Counted from the stretch's first letter, positions 1 to 7,491 are shown. The stretch is DNA of 16,624 nucleotides from Flavobacteriaceae bacterium (GCA_020347545.1 CP070731.1:2425494-2442117); one strand, 5' to 3'. Made by a program: numbers and translations. Notes: generated from the letters alone by a model not told the origin.

Positions 1-514
1 GGTGAACAAGCACGAGGCCTTGCCTAAAGATATCGAATGGCATATGATAGGCCATCTACAACGAAATAAGGTGAAATATATGGCACATTTTGTCAGTCTG
101 ATACATGGCGTTGACAGTTTGAAAACCTTAAAGGAAATTGACAAACAGGCTAAAAAACACAATAGAGTAATCAATTGTTTGCTGCAGGCAAAAATTGCAA
201 GGGAAGAAACCAAGTTCGGTCTCTCATTTGAGGCCATTGAAAATATATTGGCAAGTGGAGAATTATCAGAACTGACCAGCATCAAGGTGCAAGGCCTAAT
301 GGGCATGGCAAGTTTTTCTTCAGATCAAGAGATTGTTTCCGAGGAGTTCAAAAGTTTAAAAACCTTTTATGACCGTTTAAACAAAACGGGGCACGAGTTA
401 AAGGTTCTTTCCATGGGAATGAGTGGTGACTATAAATTGGCACTGGAGCATGGAAGCAATATGATCAGAGTTGGAAGCGCGATATTCGGGCCGAGAAACT
501 ATATCGCGAGCTGA
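1..514 (+). CDS. yggS: YggS/PROSC-family PLP homeostasis protein, 5' truncated by window edge
   Basis: This is the C-terminal ~170 residues of a YggS/YBL036C-type protein, a single-domain TIM-barrel that binds pyridoxal 5'-phosphate and helps keep cellular PLP and amino-acid pools balanced; no enzymatic reaction is firmly known for it. Visible family signatures are EWHMIGHLQRNKVK near the left edge, LLQAKIAREETKFGL, VQGLMGMASFS, and the phosphate-binding end LSMGMSGDY...IRVGSAIFGPRNY. The PLP-lysine segment lies upstream of the window. The GTG at base 2 is an internal valine codon, because the preceding family sequence should continue to the left, so it should not be taken as a start. The gene ends with TGA at 512-514 and is convergent with holA across a 30-base gap. 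Family assignment is confident from the motifs; physiological role is from knowledge of the family. Confidence 0.93.
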   Translation, partial: VNKHEALPKDIEWHMIGHLQRNKVKYMAHFVSLIHGVDSLKTLKEIDKQAKKHNRVINCLLQAKIAREETKFGLSFEAIENILASGELSELTSIKVQGLMGMASFSSDQEIVSEEFKSLKTFYDRLNKTGHELKVLSMGMSGDYKLALEHGSNMIRVGSAIFGPRNYIAS

Positions 515-544
515 TTTCAAAAGTTCATTCCAACCCAACTTATT

Positions 545-1549
545 CTAATGCATGATCTTAAATAGGAGCTCTTTTAAAATATCACCTTGAGGTAAAGCTG
601 CAGCCCCAACACCCTTGCTTTTAAGATCTGCCTCTCTCAATCGGGCAATTACCTGTGCCACTTTCCTCATTGGATAATTCCTCGCCGCTCTCTGATATTC
701 AGGTACGAAATAAGGATTAATCCTAAGGCTTTTGGCTACATTAATTTTTCCCTTATCCCTTAAACCGTGATAGAGCAACAATTGGGTAAAAAAACTATTC
801 AATAATGAAATCGTCATAACAAGAGGATTGCTCTTCGAATTCTGAGAAAAATATTGAACTATTTGATTGGCTTTGAGAATTTCTTTATCCCCGACTGCCT
901 TTCTTAATTCAAAATTATTAAAATCCTTACTGATGCCTATATTTTGTTCGATATGCAATGGGGTTATCAAGGTTTTTTTTCCTATCACCAAAGATAACTT
1001 TTCCAGTTCATTATCAATTTTAGAAAGGTCCGTACCCAAAAATTCTACCAGCATATGAGCAGCTTTCGGTTCTATGCGGTGTCCCTTCTGTTTAAGAACA
1101 GAGCCGATCCAGTCACTGACCTGATTCTCATACAATTTCTTGCTCTCGAACAGGCAACCATTCTGTGTAACTATCTTACTAAGTCTTTTTCTTTTATCTA
1201 TGGTCTTGTACTTGTAGCAAATCACTAAAACAGTTGAAGGTTGAGGGTTTTCAGCATAATCAGCCAGCTTCTCAATAGTACGGGACAAATCCTGAGCCTC
1301 TTTTACAATGACCACCTGCTTTTCAGACATCATTGGAAACCGCTTCGCGTTGGCAATAATATCCTCTATTGTCACATCTCTTCCATACAGAACCATCTGA
1401 TTAAATCCCTTTTCCTCTTCCGTAAGAACATTATTTTCAATAAAATCAGAGATCTTATCTATATAATAGGCCTCTTCTCCCATTAAAAAATAAATGGGTT
1501 TGGTGTTTTTTGACCTGATTTCTTCGGCGATCTGTTTAAGTCTGTTCAT
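545..1549 (-). CDS. holA: DNA polymerase III, delta subunit (clamp-loader wrench)
   Basis: A 334-residue protein matching HolA, the delta subunit of the clamp-loader complex, which opens the beta sliding clamp and loads it on primed DNA in the cytoplasm. The N-terminus carries the family start IYFLMGEEAYYIDKISD, followed by the AAA-like fold without a Walker A motif, as is normal for delta. The middle segment GTDLSKIDNELEKLSL and the C-terminal YFVPEYQRAARNYP...LREADLKSKG are typical of the Bacteroidota delta collar domain. Length agrees with the usual 330-345 residues. The start is the ATG complementary to 1547-1549, a few bases before the divergent HsdR-N gene, and gives the expected short N-terminus. 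No other replication gene is nearby. Function is inferred from family membership; the assignment itself is strong. Confidence 0.93.
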   Translation of the reverse strand: MNRLKQIAEEIRSKNTKPIYFLMGEEAYYIDKISDFIENNVLTEEEKGFNQMVLYGRDVTIEDIIANAKRFPMMSEKQVVIVKEAQDLSRTIEKLADYAENPQPSTVLVICYKYKTIDKRKRLSKIVTQNGCLFESKKLYENQVSDWIGSVLKQKGHRIEPKAAHMLVEFLGTDLSKIDNELEKLSLVIGKKTLITPLHIEQNIGISKDFNNFELRKAVGDKEILKANQIVQYFSQNSKSNPLVMTISLLNSFFTQLLLYHGLRDKGKINVAKSLRINPYFVPEYQRAARNYPMRKVAQVIARLREADLKSKGVGAAALPQGDILKELLFKIMH

Positions 1550-1595
1550 CTGCTAAACTGTAGCATTATTTGACAAAGATTCTTATTTTTACCTG

Positions 1596-2039
1596 ATGAT
1601 AAATCTGAATCTGCCCAAATATTCCTTTCGCATCAAAAGTAAAGAAAATAAGCTTTATATTTTTGATAAGATCAGAAAAAAAGACCTTATTCTTACCGAA
1701 GAAGAATGGGTTAGGCAACATTTTCTAAGCTACCTGAACGAGGATAAAAATTATCCCTTATCGCTAATGGCCGTTGAAAAAAAATGCACGGTCAATAACA
1801 TGACCAAACGAACGGACATTGTAGTTTTTGACAAAACAGGCTCACCTCACATTATTGTGGAGTGCAAGGCTCCTCAGGTTCAGATCACACAGCAGGCCTT
1901 TGATCAGATTGCCCGATACAATATGACCTTGAATGCGAAGTTTTTGATTGTGACAAATGGACTTCAGCATTTTTACTGTCAAATGGATCATAAGGCCAAA
2001 GAATACAGATTCTTAAAGGAAATTCCCGATTATTCTTAA
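1596..2039 (+). CDS. Stand-alone HsdR N-terminal-type PD-(D/E)xK nuclease domain protein
   Basis: A 147-residue protein resembling only the N-terminal nuclease domain of type I restriction HsdR subunits. Residues 72-91 form the PD-(D/E)xK core: R72-T-D74-I-V-V-F, then I-V-E89-C-K91-A-P. A QxxxY motif follows at Q104-I-A-R-Y108, as in HsdR nucleases, and an acidic/aromatic helix EEEWVRQHF lies near residues 35-43. There is no helicase or translocase domain, and no hsdM or hsdS within the window, so it is not part of a complete restriction system here. The catalytic triad looks intact, so DNA cleavage is possible but unproven. It is divergent from holA with only 46 bases between their starts and lies upstream of a GT2 gene. 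From memory, single-domain proteins of this kind are widespread in Flavobacteriia. The start ATG at 1596 gives the expected MINLNLP-type N-terminus. Confidence 0.85.
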   Translation: MINLNLPKYSFRIKSKENKLYIFDKIRKKDLILTEEEWVRQHFLSYLNEDKNYPLSLMAVEKKCTVNNMTKRTDIVVFDKTGSPHIIVECKAPQVQITQQAFDQIARYNMTLNAKFLIVTNGLQHFYCQMDHKAKEYRFLKEIPDYS

Positions 2040-2077
2040 AAGTTGTCGGAATTATAGTTTTGATTGTTGAAAAAAGC

Positions 2078-2085
2078 TATGTTTG
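2078..2085 (+). promoter_or_regulatory. Bacteroidota -7 box (TATGTTTG) for the GT2 gene
   Basis: TATGTTTG matches the Bacteroidota -7 consensus TAnnTTTG and is followed by C, as is common. Transcription would begin around 2090-2092, leaving about 22 bases before the TTG at 2114. No TTG lies at the preferred 19-21-base distance upstream, so the -33 part is weak. The box supports starting translation at 2114, because the in-frame TTG at 2060 would lie upstream of the transcript. Confidence 0.45.
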
Positions 2086-2113
2086 CACTCCTAAATTCAA
2101 TTTATACACTGCC

Positions 2114-3118
2114 TTGAAAATAGCAATTGTCATCTTAAACTGGAATGGAAGGAAACTGCTTGAAAAGTTTCTACCTTCCATGGTTGAGTTCAGTCTTGAT
2201 GATGCCGAAGTTTACGTGGCCGACAATAATTCAGATGACGATTCCATTGATTATGTGAAAGCGAATTATCCTGAAGTAAAAATCATTCAGAACAAAATCA
2301 ATGGCGGCTATGCCAAAGGCTATAACGATGCGCTTAAAGAAATTGATGCCGACATCTATGCACTTGTGAACTCAGACATAGAAGTTACTGAAAATTGGCT
2401 GAAATCGGTTAAAAGCACATTCGAAAAATTTCCGGAAACCGCAATTATTCAACCTAAAATTCTCGATTTCAAAGAAAAATCCAAATTTGAATATGCCGGA
2501 GCCGCAGGTGGATTTGTGGATTTTATGGGATATCCTTTTTGTCGTGGAAGAATATTTATGGAGCTGGAATCTGACCAGGGCCAGTTCGATGATGTTGCTG
2601 ACATTTTTTGGGCCTCAGGAGCATGTTTCTTTATAAAATCGAAAATTTATCACCAACTTGGTGGTTTTGACGAACAATATTTTGCCCATCAGGAAGAAAT
2701 TGATTTGTGCTGGAGGGTCCAAAATGAAGGCCACAAAATAAAATATGTGGGTAAATCGGAGGTCTATCATGTTGGAGGTGCGACACTCAGAGAATCCAAT
2801 CCCAGAAAAACCTTTCTTAATTTCAGGAACAGCCTCTTTACAATCACTAAAAATGTACCCAAACGCTATGTAGTTCTGGTTATCTTTCTAAGACTCATTT
2901 TGGATGCGGTTGCCGGATTAAAATTTATTCTCGAACTCCGGCCGATACATACCTGGGCCGTCATGAGAGCTCATTTTAGTTTTTATTGGTATTCAAGGAG
3001 AATGCTTGCAAAAAGAAGTGCACTTTCCTTTAAGCAAACCTCCTATTTTTACTGCTTCAGTATTGTTTGGCAACATTTTATACTAAGGAAAAATCGATTT
3101 GATTCCTTGCCTAAATAA
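2114..3118 (+). CDS. Family 2 glycosyltransferase (rhamnosyltransferase-like)
   Basis: A GT2 family GT-A glycosyltransferase of 334 residues from the chosen TTG start; it probably transfers a nucleotide-activated sugar during cell-surface polysaccharide assembly, with unknown donor and acceptor. The nucleotide-binding start KIAIVILNWNG, the YVADNNSDD segment, NGGYAKGYNDA and the NSD triad (N86-S87-D88, the DxD-equivalent metal site) are all visible. The acceptor-side motif GGFDEQYFAHQEEIDLCWR follows, then YVGGATLRE-type sequence. A hydrophobic stretch near RYVVLVIFLRLILDAVAGL may associate with the membrane. I chose TTG 2114 because it gives the standard (M)KIAIVILNWNG N-terminus and lies downstream of a -7 box; extending to TTG 2060 adds 18 residues with no family resemblance. 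No other polysaccharide gene is adjacent. Family is sure; start and substrate are not. Confidence 0.88.
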   Translation: MKIAIVILNWNGRKLLEKFLPSMVEFSLDDAEVYVADNNSDDDSIDYVKANYPEVKIIQNKINGGYAKGYNDALKEIDADIYALVNSDIEVTENWLKSVKSTFEKFPETAIIQPKILDFKEKSKFEYAGAAGGFVDFMGYPFCRGRIFMELESDQGQFDDVADIFWASGACFFIKSKIYHQLGGFDEQYFAHQEEIDLCWRVQNEGHKIKYVGKSEVYHVGGATLRESNPRKTFLNFRNSLFTITKNVPKRYVVLVIFLRLILDAVAGLKFILELRPIHTWAVMRAHFSFYWYSRRMLAKRSALSFKQTSYFYCFSIVWQHFILRKNRFDSLPK

Positions 3119-3144
3119 AGTTAGAAGTCCTAAGGCTTTTAACT
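3119..3144 (+). terminator. Hairpin just after the GT2 stop codon
   Basis: The arms AGTTAGAAGTC (3119-3129) and GGCTTTTAACT (3134-3144) pair over 11 positions, including two G-U pairs, around a CTAA loop. It begins directly after the GT2 stop. No T-run follows, so it may be a processing or stability hairpin rather than a classic intrinsic terminator. Confidence 0.4.
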
Positions 3145-3172
3145 AGCCCCCATGAACTCTCAATTATTTTCC

Positions 3173-3180
3173 TATATTTG
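3173..3180 (+). promoter_or_regulatory. Possible -7 box (TATATTTG) for the MltF-like gene
   Basis: TATATTTG fits TAnnTTTG. Transcription would begin near 3187 and leave an unusually long leader of about 98 bases before the ATG at 3285. No TTG is seen at -33. I see no riboswitch or strong structure in that leader; the short pairs around GGGCTAAAACCC (near 3243) are only about 4 bp. Confidence 0.35.
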
Positions 3181-3284
3181 ATTCAAGAGCCTAAGCAAGA
3201 GCTAAAAAGGACCGCTAAACTTTGAGGCCCAATCAAAAATCAGGGCTAAAACCCTAGCCATTCGAATTTAAATGCAAATGGAAA

Positions 3285-4754
3285 ATGAATAAAAATAAGA
3301 TGTTCTTAAAGAAAGTTAAATTAAATTTAATGCTGATCTTTATAAGCTTTCTCGTTTTGTTCTTGTCATGTAATTCCGGTGACAAGAAAATATCAAAAAA
3401 AAGCGTCACTTCTAATGAGATCGTTTACAAGGACTTACCCGAAATAATCGACTCCGGAGTCCTAAGGGTTATAACCAGCTATTCCCCAACAGGTTACTTT
3501 CTTTACAAGGGGAAAACAATGGGTTTTGAATATGAAATATTTAAAAGACTGGCTGATCATCTGGGGGTTGGGCTTGAAATCGTTCTTGCGAAAAACGTAG
3601 ATTCTGTTATTCCTATGCTGAATCGCGGTGAAGGTGATATCATCGCTTTGGGATATACGATCACATCGGAACGATAAGAAGATGTCAGTTTTACGGACCC
3701 TTATTTGATAACCCATCAGTCCCTGATTCAAAAAAAGCCTGATAACTGGAGGAAAATGACCAAAGATAATATCAGAAAAGCGTTGGCAACAGATGTTATT
3801 GATCTTATCAACGATACGGTTTCGGTGAGGAAAAACTCCTCCTATTACCTCAGAATAAAGGAATTATCTAATGAACTTGGAGATTCTATTTACATCAAGG
3901 TCCTCCCAGGTGAGTTATCTGACGAGCAAATCATCAAGATGGTATCCGAGGGAACAATAAAATATTCGGTAATTGACAATCATAAAGCCTCCATTCACAA
4001 AAGCTATTTCCCAAATATTGATATTAATACCCCCGTTAGTTTATCCCAGCGAATTGCCTGGGCAGTAAGAAAAACATCTCCGGAACTTCTTGAAATCATC
4101 AATAAAGGACTCGCTACAATAAAAAGAAAACCGGATTACAATATGATCTATGACAAGTATTTTAATAACAGGCGCCAGTTTCACAAAAGACTTGACAGTG
4201 AATACTACACCGGTAAAACAGGGAAATTCAGTGAATATGACGAGATTGTAAAAAAATATTCAAAGGATCTTGGATGGGACTGGATTTTTGTAAAATCATT
4301 GATCTATCAGGAATCAATGTTCAAATCAAGTAATACTGCATGGACAGGAGCAAGTGGGCTGATGCAACTGATGCCTTCAACGGCAAAAGAAATGGGCATA
4401 AATGATATTTATGATCCTGAACAAAATATTAGAGGAGGTACTAAATATCTTAAACGAATGTACTCATACTGGGATCAGATACCTGATTCCATTCAGCGGA
4501 TCAAATTTGCCATTGCCTCTTATAATTGTGGATACGGCCATATCAAAGATGCTCAGAAGTTGGCAATTGAACGCGGGCAGGACTCATTGAATTGGGATAA
4601 CGGGGTCGATTATTTTGTATTAAATCTTTCCAAACCTGAATTTTACAATGACCCTGTAGTCAATTACGGTTATGCCAGAGGTTATGAACCTTACAACTAT
4701 GTAAAGGATATCTTTGACCGATATAAAAATTACAAGACCATTGCTTCGCAATAA
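3285..4754 (+). pseudogene. mltF: MltF-like lytic murein transglycosylase lipoprotein, interrupted by an in-frame TAA
   Basis: One reading frame of 489 codons encodes an MltF-type enzyme, a lipoprotein that cleaves the MurNAc-GlcNAc bond of peptidoglycan, but codon 131 (TAA at 3675-3677) is a stop. Upstream is a signal peptide with lipobox LFLS-C29 and the beginning of an extracellular solute-binding (SBP_bac_3) domain (GVLRVITSYSPTGYFLYKG, MGFEYEIFKRLADHLG, IALGYTITSER). Immediately after the stop the same frame continues with EDVSFTDPYLITHQ, the normal continuation of that domain. The C-terminal SLT domain has catalytic Glu at codon 343 (YQESMF), GLMQLMPST and ASYNCGYGHI. The break falls inside the solute-binding domain, so it is not a domain-boundary split. 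An internal ATG at 3756 preceded by GGAGG could restart translation, but the product would lack the export signal. A point nonsense change (AAA to TAA is the simplest) or a sequence error fits best. trkA-like or transport roles are not suggested; the next gene follows 17 bases later. Confidence 0.85.
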
Positions 4755-4771
4755 TACTAATTGGTTATTCC

Positions 4772-5380
4772 ATGACAACATTTGACTTTCTAGACCTTTT
4801 GGGAACGGCAGCCTTTGCCATATCAGGTGCGCTATTCGCCATAAAGAAAAGAATGGACACCTTTGGTGTATTGATCATTGCATTTGTGACCGCCGTTGGT
4901 GGTGGAACTTTAAGGGACATGCTCATTAATGCAGACGGGATTACCTGGATGAAGGATCTGAACTATATCCATGTCATCTTGTTTTCGGTATTGTTTGCGA
5001 TAATTTTTAGAAAAAAAATAGGGTATTTAAGTAAATCATTGTTCCTTTTTGACGCAATTGGGCTTGGAATCTTTACTATAATCGGCACGGAAATAGGATT
5101 ACAAAACGAGTTTCACGCCATAATTTGTGTTTCACTGGGAATGATCACCGCCACATTTGGAGGCGTAATACGAGACACGCTTAGCAATGAGATCCCCCTT
5201 ATCTTTCAAAAAGAAATTTATGCAACCGCCTGTATCATTGGTGCTACAACTTATTTGATACTCAACAAGTACCAGATCGATCGAGACCTTATTCATATCT
5301 TAACAACAATTATGGTTATTGCTGTCAGGCTGATTTCGGTAAAATTCAAATTAAAACTGCCTACCTTTTACAGTAGCTAG
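4772..5380 (+). CDS. TRIC/UPF0126 family membrane protein (YicG/YadS-like)
   Basis: A 202-residue, almost entirely hydrophobic inner-membrane protein made of two homologous halves. Each half carries the family hallmark glycine-rich turn followed by Arg-Asp: VGGGTLRD (G43-D49) and FGGVIRD (F129-D135), each preceded by a small-residue helix (FAISGALFAIKKRMDTFGV and AIGLGIFTIIGTEIGL). This is the prokaryotic trimeric intracellular cation channel fold of about seven helices; some members have been described as potassium-permeable channels and some are named glycine transporters, so the substrate here is open. The length is normal for the family. The ATG at 4772 lies 17 bases after the MltF-like gene, suggesting co-transcription. 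The stop lies only 4 bases from the stop of the convergent transketolase gene. Confidence 0.9.
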   Translation: MTTFDFLDLLGTAAFAISGALFAIKKRMDTFGVLIIAFVTAVGGGTLRDMLINADGITWMKDLNYIHVILFSVLFAIIFRKKIGYLSKSLFLFDAIGLGIFTIIGTEIGLQNEFHAIICVSLGMITATFGGVIRDTLSNEIPLIFQKEIYATACIIGATTYLILNKYQIDRDLIHILTTIMVIAVRLISVKFKLKLPTFYSS

Positions 5381-5384
5381 ACTA

Positions 5385-6230
5385 CTAATAATCCCCCAGG
5401 GTTTCAGGATTCTGATCGAGTCCGCTTATAAGCTGATCGTCATTCGGTGCTTTTCCATGCCAGGCATGAGTACCCATCATATAATCTACACCATTACCCA
5501 TTTCAGTATGCATTAAGATACAAACCGGTTTGCCCTTACCTGTCTCTGCTTTTGCTTTTTCTAAGACTTCAAGGATACTTTCAATATCATTACCATTCTC
5601 GGTTTCCAAAACTATCCATCCAAAAGCTTCAAATTTGGCTCTCAGATCTCCGAGTGGCATCACATCATCAGTTGCTCCGTCAATCTGCTTCAAGTTGTAG
5701 TCTATTGTTGAAATCAGATTGTCCACTTTCTTACCTGCTGCATACATTGCCGCTTCCCACACTTGCCCTTCCTGAAGCTCACCGTCACCGTGCAAGCTGT
5801 AAACCAGGTGGTCATCATTATTGAGTTTCTTTGCTGTTGCTGCTCCAACCGCCACCGACAAGCCCTGGCCTAAAGATCCTGCTGACATTCTTACTCCCGG
5901 CAAGCCTTCATGAGTGGTAGGGTGACCTTGCAGCCTTGTATCGATTTTTCTAAATGATGCCAGCTCAGACACCGGAAAAAATCCTGTTCTTGCAAGTACA
6001 CTGTAAAGCAACGGTGAAATATGACCATTGGATAAAAAGAATAAGTCTTCACCTTCTCCATCCATATTAAAGTTCTTTGAATAATCCATTACTTCCTGAT
6101 ACAAAACAGTCATAAATTCCGTACAACCCAAAGATCCTCCTGGATGTCCTGAATTAACGGCATGAACCATTCTTAGTATGTCACGTCTTACTTGTGTAGA
6201 AAAATCTTTAAGTTCACTGATAGTTGGCAT
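5385..6230 (-). CDS. Transketolase, N-terminal (ThDP pyrophosphate-binding) subunit
   Basis: A 281-residue protein corresponding to the first half of transketolase, which moves two-carbon ketol units between sugar phosphates in the non-oxidative pentose phosphate pathway. Visible are the HAVNSGHPGGSLG substrate/cofactor motif (H23-G35), FLSNGHISPLLY, MSAGSLGQGLS (115-125) and the ThDP-metal motif beginning G148-D149-G150-E-L-Q-E-G and ending at N179 (TIDYNLKQIDG). The protein stops before the pyrimidine-binding domain, as in two-subunit transketolases. Its partner half is on the opposite strand at 15591-16544. The ATG complementary to 6228-6230 follows a good -7 box closely. A two-subunit 1-deoxyxylulose synthase is unlikely, because the sequence follows the transketolase rather than the DXS pattern. 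Confidence 0.93.
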   Translation of the reverse strand: MPTISELKDFSTQVRRDILRMVHAVNSGHPGGSLGCTEFMTVLYQEVMDYSKNFNMDGEGEDLFFLSNGHISPLLYSVLARTGFFPVSELASFRKIDTRLQGHPTTHEGLPGVRMSAGSLGQGLSVAVGAATAKKLNNDDHLVYSLHGDGELQEGQVWEAAMYAAGKKVDNLISTIDYNLKQIDGATDDVMPLGDLRAKFEAFGWIVLETENGNDIESILEVLEKAKAETGKGKPVCILMHTEMGNGVDYMMGTHAWHGKAPNDDQLISGLDQNPETLGDY

Positions 6231-6250
6231 ATTTCTTTGTTTTAGCTGGG

Positions 6251-6258
6251 CAAAAATA
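6251..6258 (-). promoter_or_regulatory. -7 box (TATTTTTG, minus strand) for transketolase N-half
   Basis: On the minus strand this reads TATTTTTG, matching TAnnTTTG. Transcription would start near 6244, about 14 bases before the ATG. The nearest upstream TTG is 24 bases from the box, slightly longer than the preferred 19-21. The position close to the start makes it plausible. Confidence 0.45.
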
Positions 6259-6346
6259 ATAAACTCAATCCAATATCTTAATCAAAAAAAAAAGATTATT
6301 TAATTGGTTATAAACAGTATTCCTCGTTTTGCCTATCTGTCAAATT

Positions 6347-6361
6347 TTAAACTATGTTTAA
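6347..6361. promoter_or_regulatory. Small palindrome in the divergent transketolase / TlpA-like intergenic region
   Basis: Perfect 6-bp arms TTAAAC and GTTTAA flank a TAT centre. It lies about 33 bases upstream of the -7 box for the TlpA-like gene, in a 197-base divergent intergenic region that also contains a run of ten A's (6284-6293) flanked by TAATC and GATTA. It might be an operator, but short AT-rich palindromes are common by chance here. Confidence 0.25.
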
Positions 6362-6394
6362 CAAAAGACCTTTCTGAAATCAAAGTGAAAAAAC

Positions 6395-6402
6395 TAAATT
6401 TG
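6395..6402 (+). promoter_or_regulatory. -7 box (TAAATTTG) for the TlpA-like lipoprotein gene
   Basis: TAAATTTG matches TAnnTTTG. Transcription would start near 6409, about 19 bases before the ATG at 6428. There is no exact TTG at the -33 position. Confidence 0.45.
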
Positions 6403-6427
6403 TACGATTTAACAAATTAGACACTTA

Positions 6428-7438
6428 ATGAAAAGATTAATAAGTTTTGCAGTTGCTTTAAGTTTACTGGCCTGCGAGAAAGAACCCAATGCCTATTTGA
6501 GCCTTGAGGGAAAAGTTAGTAACGGGAAAATTGACAGCTTGGTTGTTATGGGAAGAAATTTCAGTAAAACAATTCAAGTTTCTGAAAATGGGACTTTTAA
6601 TGATACGTTGAAAATAACTGACGGATTTCATGGTATAAACATCGGAGACAAACAAGCCTATTTATATCTTAAAAATGGTTATGAACTGGAAGTTGGTATC
6701 GATATGGAAAAGTTTCCGGAATCGATTTCATTTGAAGGAGAAGGTTCGATTACAAATGAATATCTTAAACGAAAAATTCAATTCATTAAAGATGAGGAAC
6801 TTGCCAATTACAACAAGTTCTTTGAACTTGAAAAGGAGGAATTTGACCTGAGTATAAAATACCTCAAAGCCAGAATGGATGCCATGCTTAAAGAAACTGA
6901 AGGACTGGACCCTGATGTGATTCAAATGGAAAAGGATGCCAACAACAAAATGATCATTTTCTTTCAAGACAATTATGAAAATGAACACAAAGCCTTGATA
7001 GGGCTCAAAAAAGGAGATCCTTCTCCGGGATTTAACTACCCTGATCAGTTTGGCAAAAATGTTTCTCTGGAAGATCTAAAAGGGAAGTTCGTATACATTG
7101 ACGTGTGGGCAACCTGGTGTGGTCCCTGTAAAAAGGAAATTCCTTACTTAAAAGAAATGGACGAGGAATACAAAGGTAAGAATATTGCTTTTGTGAGTCT
7201 TTCCATAGATAAAATGGAAAATAAGGATAAATGGCTTACAATGATCGAAGATGAAGATCTTAGAGGAATTCAGTTGCTTGCAGATAACGACTGGAACTCA
7301 GATTTTGTAACCTCTTACAACATAAGAGGAATTCCAAGGTTCATCTTGCTGGATGATAAAGGAAATATTATAAATTCAAATGCACCAAGGCCATCAGACC
7401 CGGGTCTTAGAGAAATTTTAAACGGCCTGGCCCTGTAA
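6428..7438 (+). CDS. TlpA-like thiol-disulfide oxidoreductase lipoprotein
   Basis: A 336-residue exported lipoprotein with a thioredoxin fold. The signal peptide ends in lipobox LLA-C16. Residues about 20-130 form a beta-rich domain (LSLEGKVSNGKIDSLVVMG...) like the N-terminal DUF4369-type domain often found before TlpA domains in Bacteroidota. A charged, probably helical linker follows to about residue 185. The thioredoxin domain begins around GDPSPGFNYPD and has the active site W-A-T-W-C231-G-P-C234-K-K-E-I-P and the cis-proline loop IRGIPRFILLDDKG. It probably acts in the periplasm or on the outer membrane as a disulfide reductase for proteins or cytochrome c maturation; the partner is unknown and no cytochrome or Dsb gene is adjacent. 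It is monocistronic, with its own promoter box and terminator. Confidence 0.9.
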   Translation: MKRLISFAVALSLLACEKEPNAYLSLEGKVSNGKIDSLVVMGRNFSKTIQVSENGTFNDTLKITDGFHGINIGDKQAYLYLKNGYELEVGIDMEKFPESISFEGEGSITNEYLKRKIQFIKDEELANYNKFFELEKEEFDLSIKYLKARMDAMLKETEGLDPDVIQMEKDANNKMIIFFQDNYENEHKALIGLKKGDPSPGFNYPDQFGKNVSLEDLKGKFVYIDVWATWCGPCKKEIPYLKEMDEEYKGKNIAFVSLSIDKMENKDKWLTMIEDEDLRGIQLLADNDWNSDFVTSYNIRGIPRFILLDDKGNIINSNAPRPSDPGLREILNGLAL

Positions 7439-7463
7439 GGATCAGATAAAATGTATTAAAGTA

Positions 7464-7491
7464 AAACTCCTGTTAACCCAGGAGTTTTTTT
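7464..7491 (+). terminator. Intrinsic terminator after the TlpA-like gene
   Basis: The arms AAACTCCTG (7464-7472) and CAGGAGTTT (7479-7487) form a perfect 9-bp stem around a 6-base TTAACC loop, with an uninterrupted T-run at 7485-7491. It lies 25 bases past the stop codon and separates the TlpA-like gene from clpB. Confidence 0.88.

Noticed and set aside
1596..2039. A type I restriction-modification system
   Set aside because: Only the nuclease-like N-terminal domain is present; no helicase/translocase domain, methylase or specificity subunit is found on either side.
3181..3284. Riboswitch or regulatory RNA in the ~100-base leader of the MltF-like gene
   Set aside because: Only 4-bp pairings are visible and no conserved riboswitch core was recognised.
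3285..4754. Reassignment of TAA to a sense codon to explain the internal stop
   Set aside because: TAA is used as the natural terminator of several genes in the window (for example the HsdR-N, GT2 and clpB genes), so a changed genetic code is not credible.
3285..4754. Frameshift as the cause of the MltF interruption
   Set aside because: Both parts are in the same frame, and codons directly before and after the stop encode the expected family sequence, so it is a base substitution or sequence error and not an indel.
5447..5824. Open frame of about 125 codons opposite the transketolase N-half
   Set aside because: His/Leu/Ser-rich translation without domain features, lying wholly within a strongly supported gene on the other strand.
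6284..6293. Run of ten A's as a phase-variable repeat
   Set aside because: It is in a divergent intergenic region away from the -7 boxes and not in a coding sequence; homopolymers of this size are common in AT-rich intergenic DNA.
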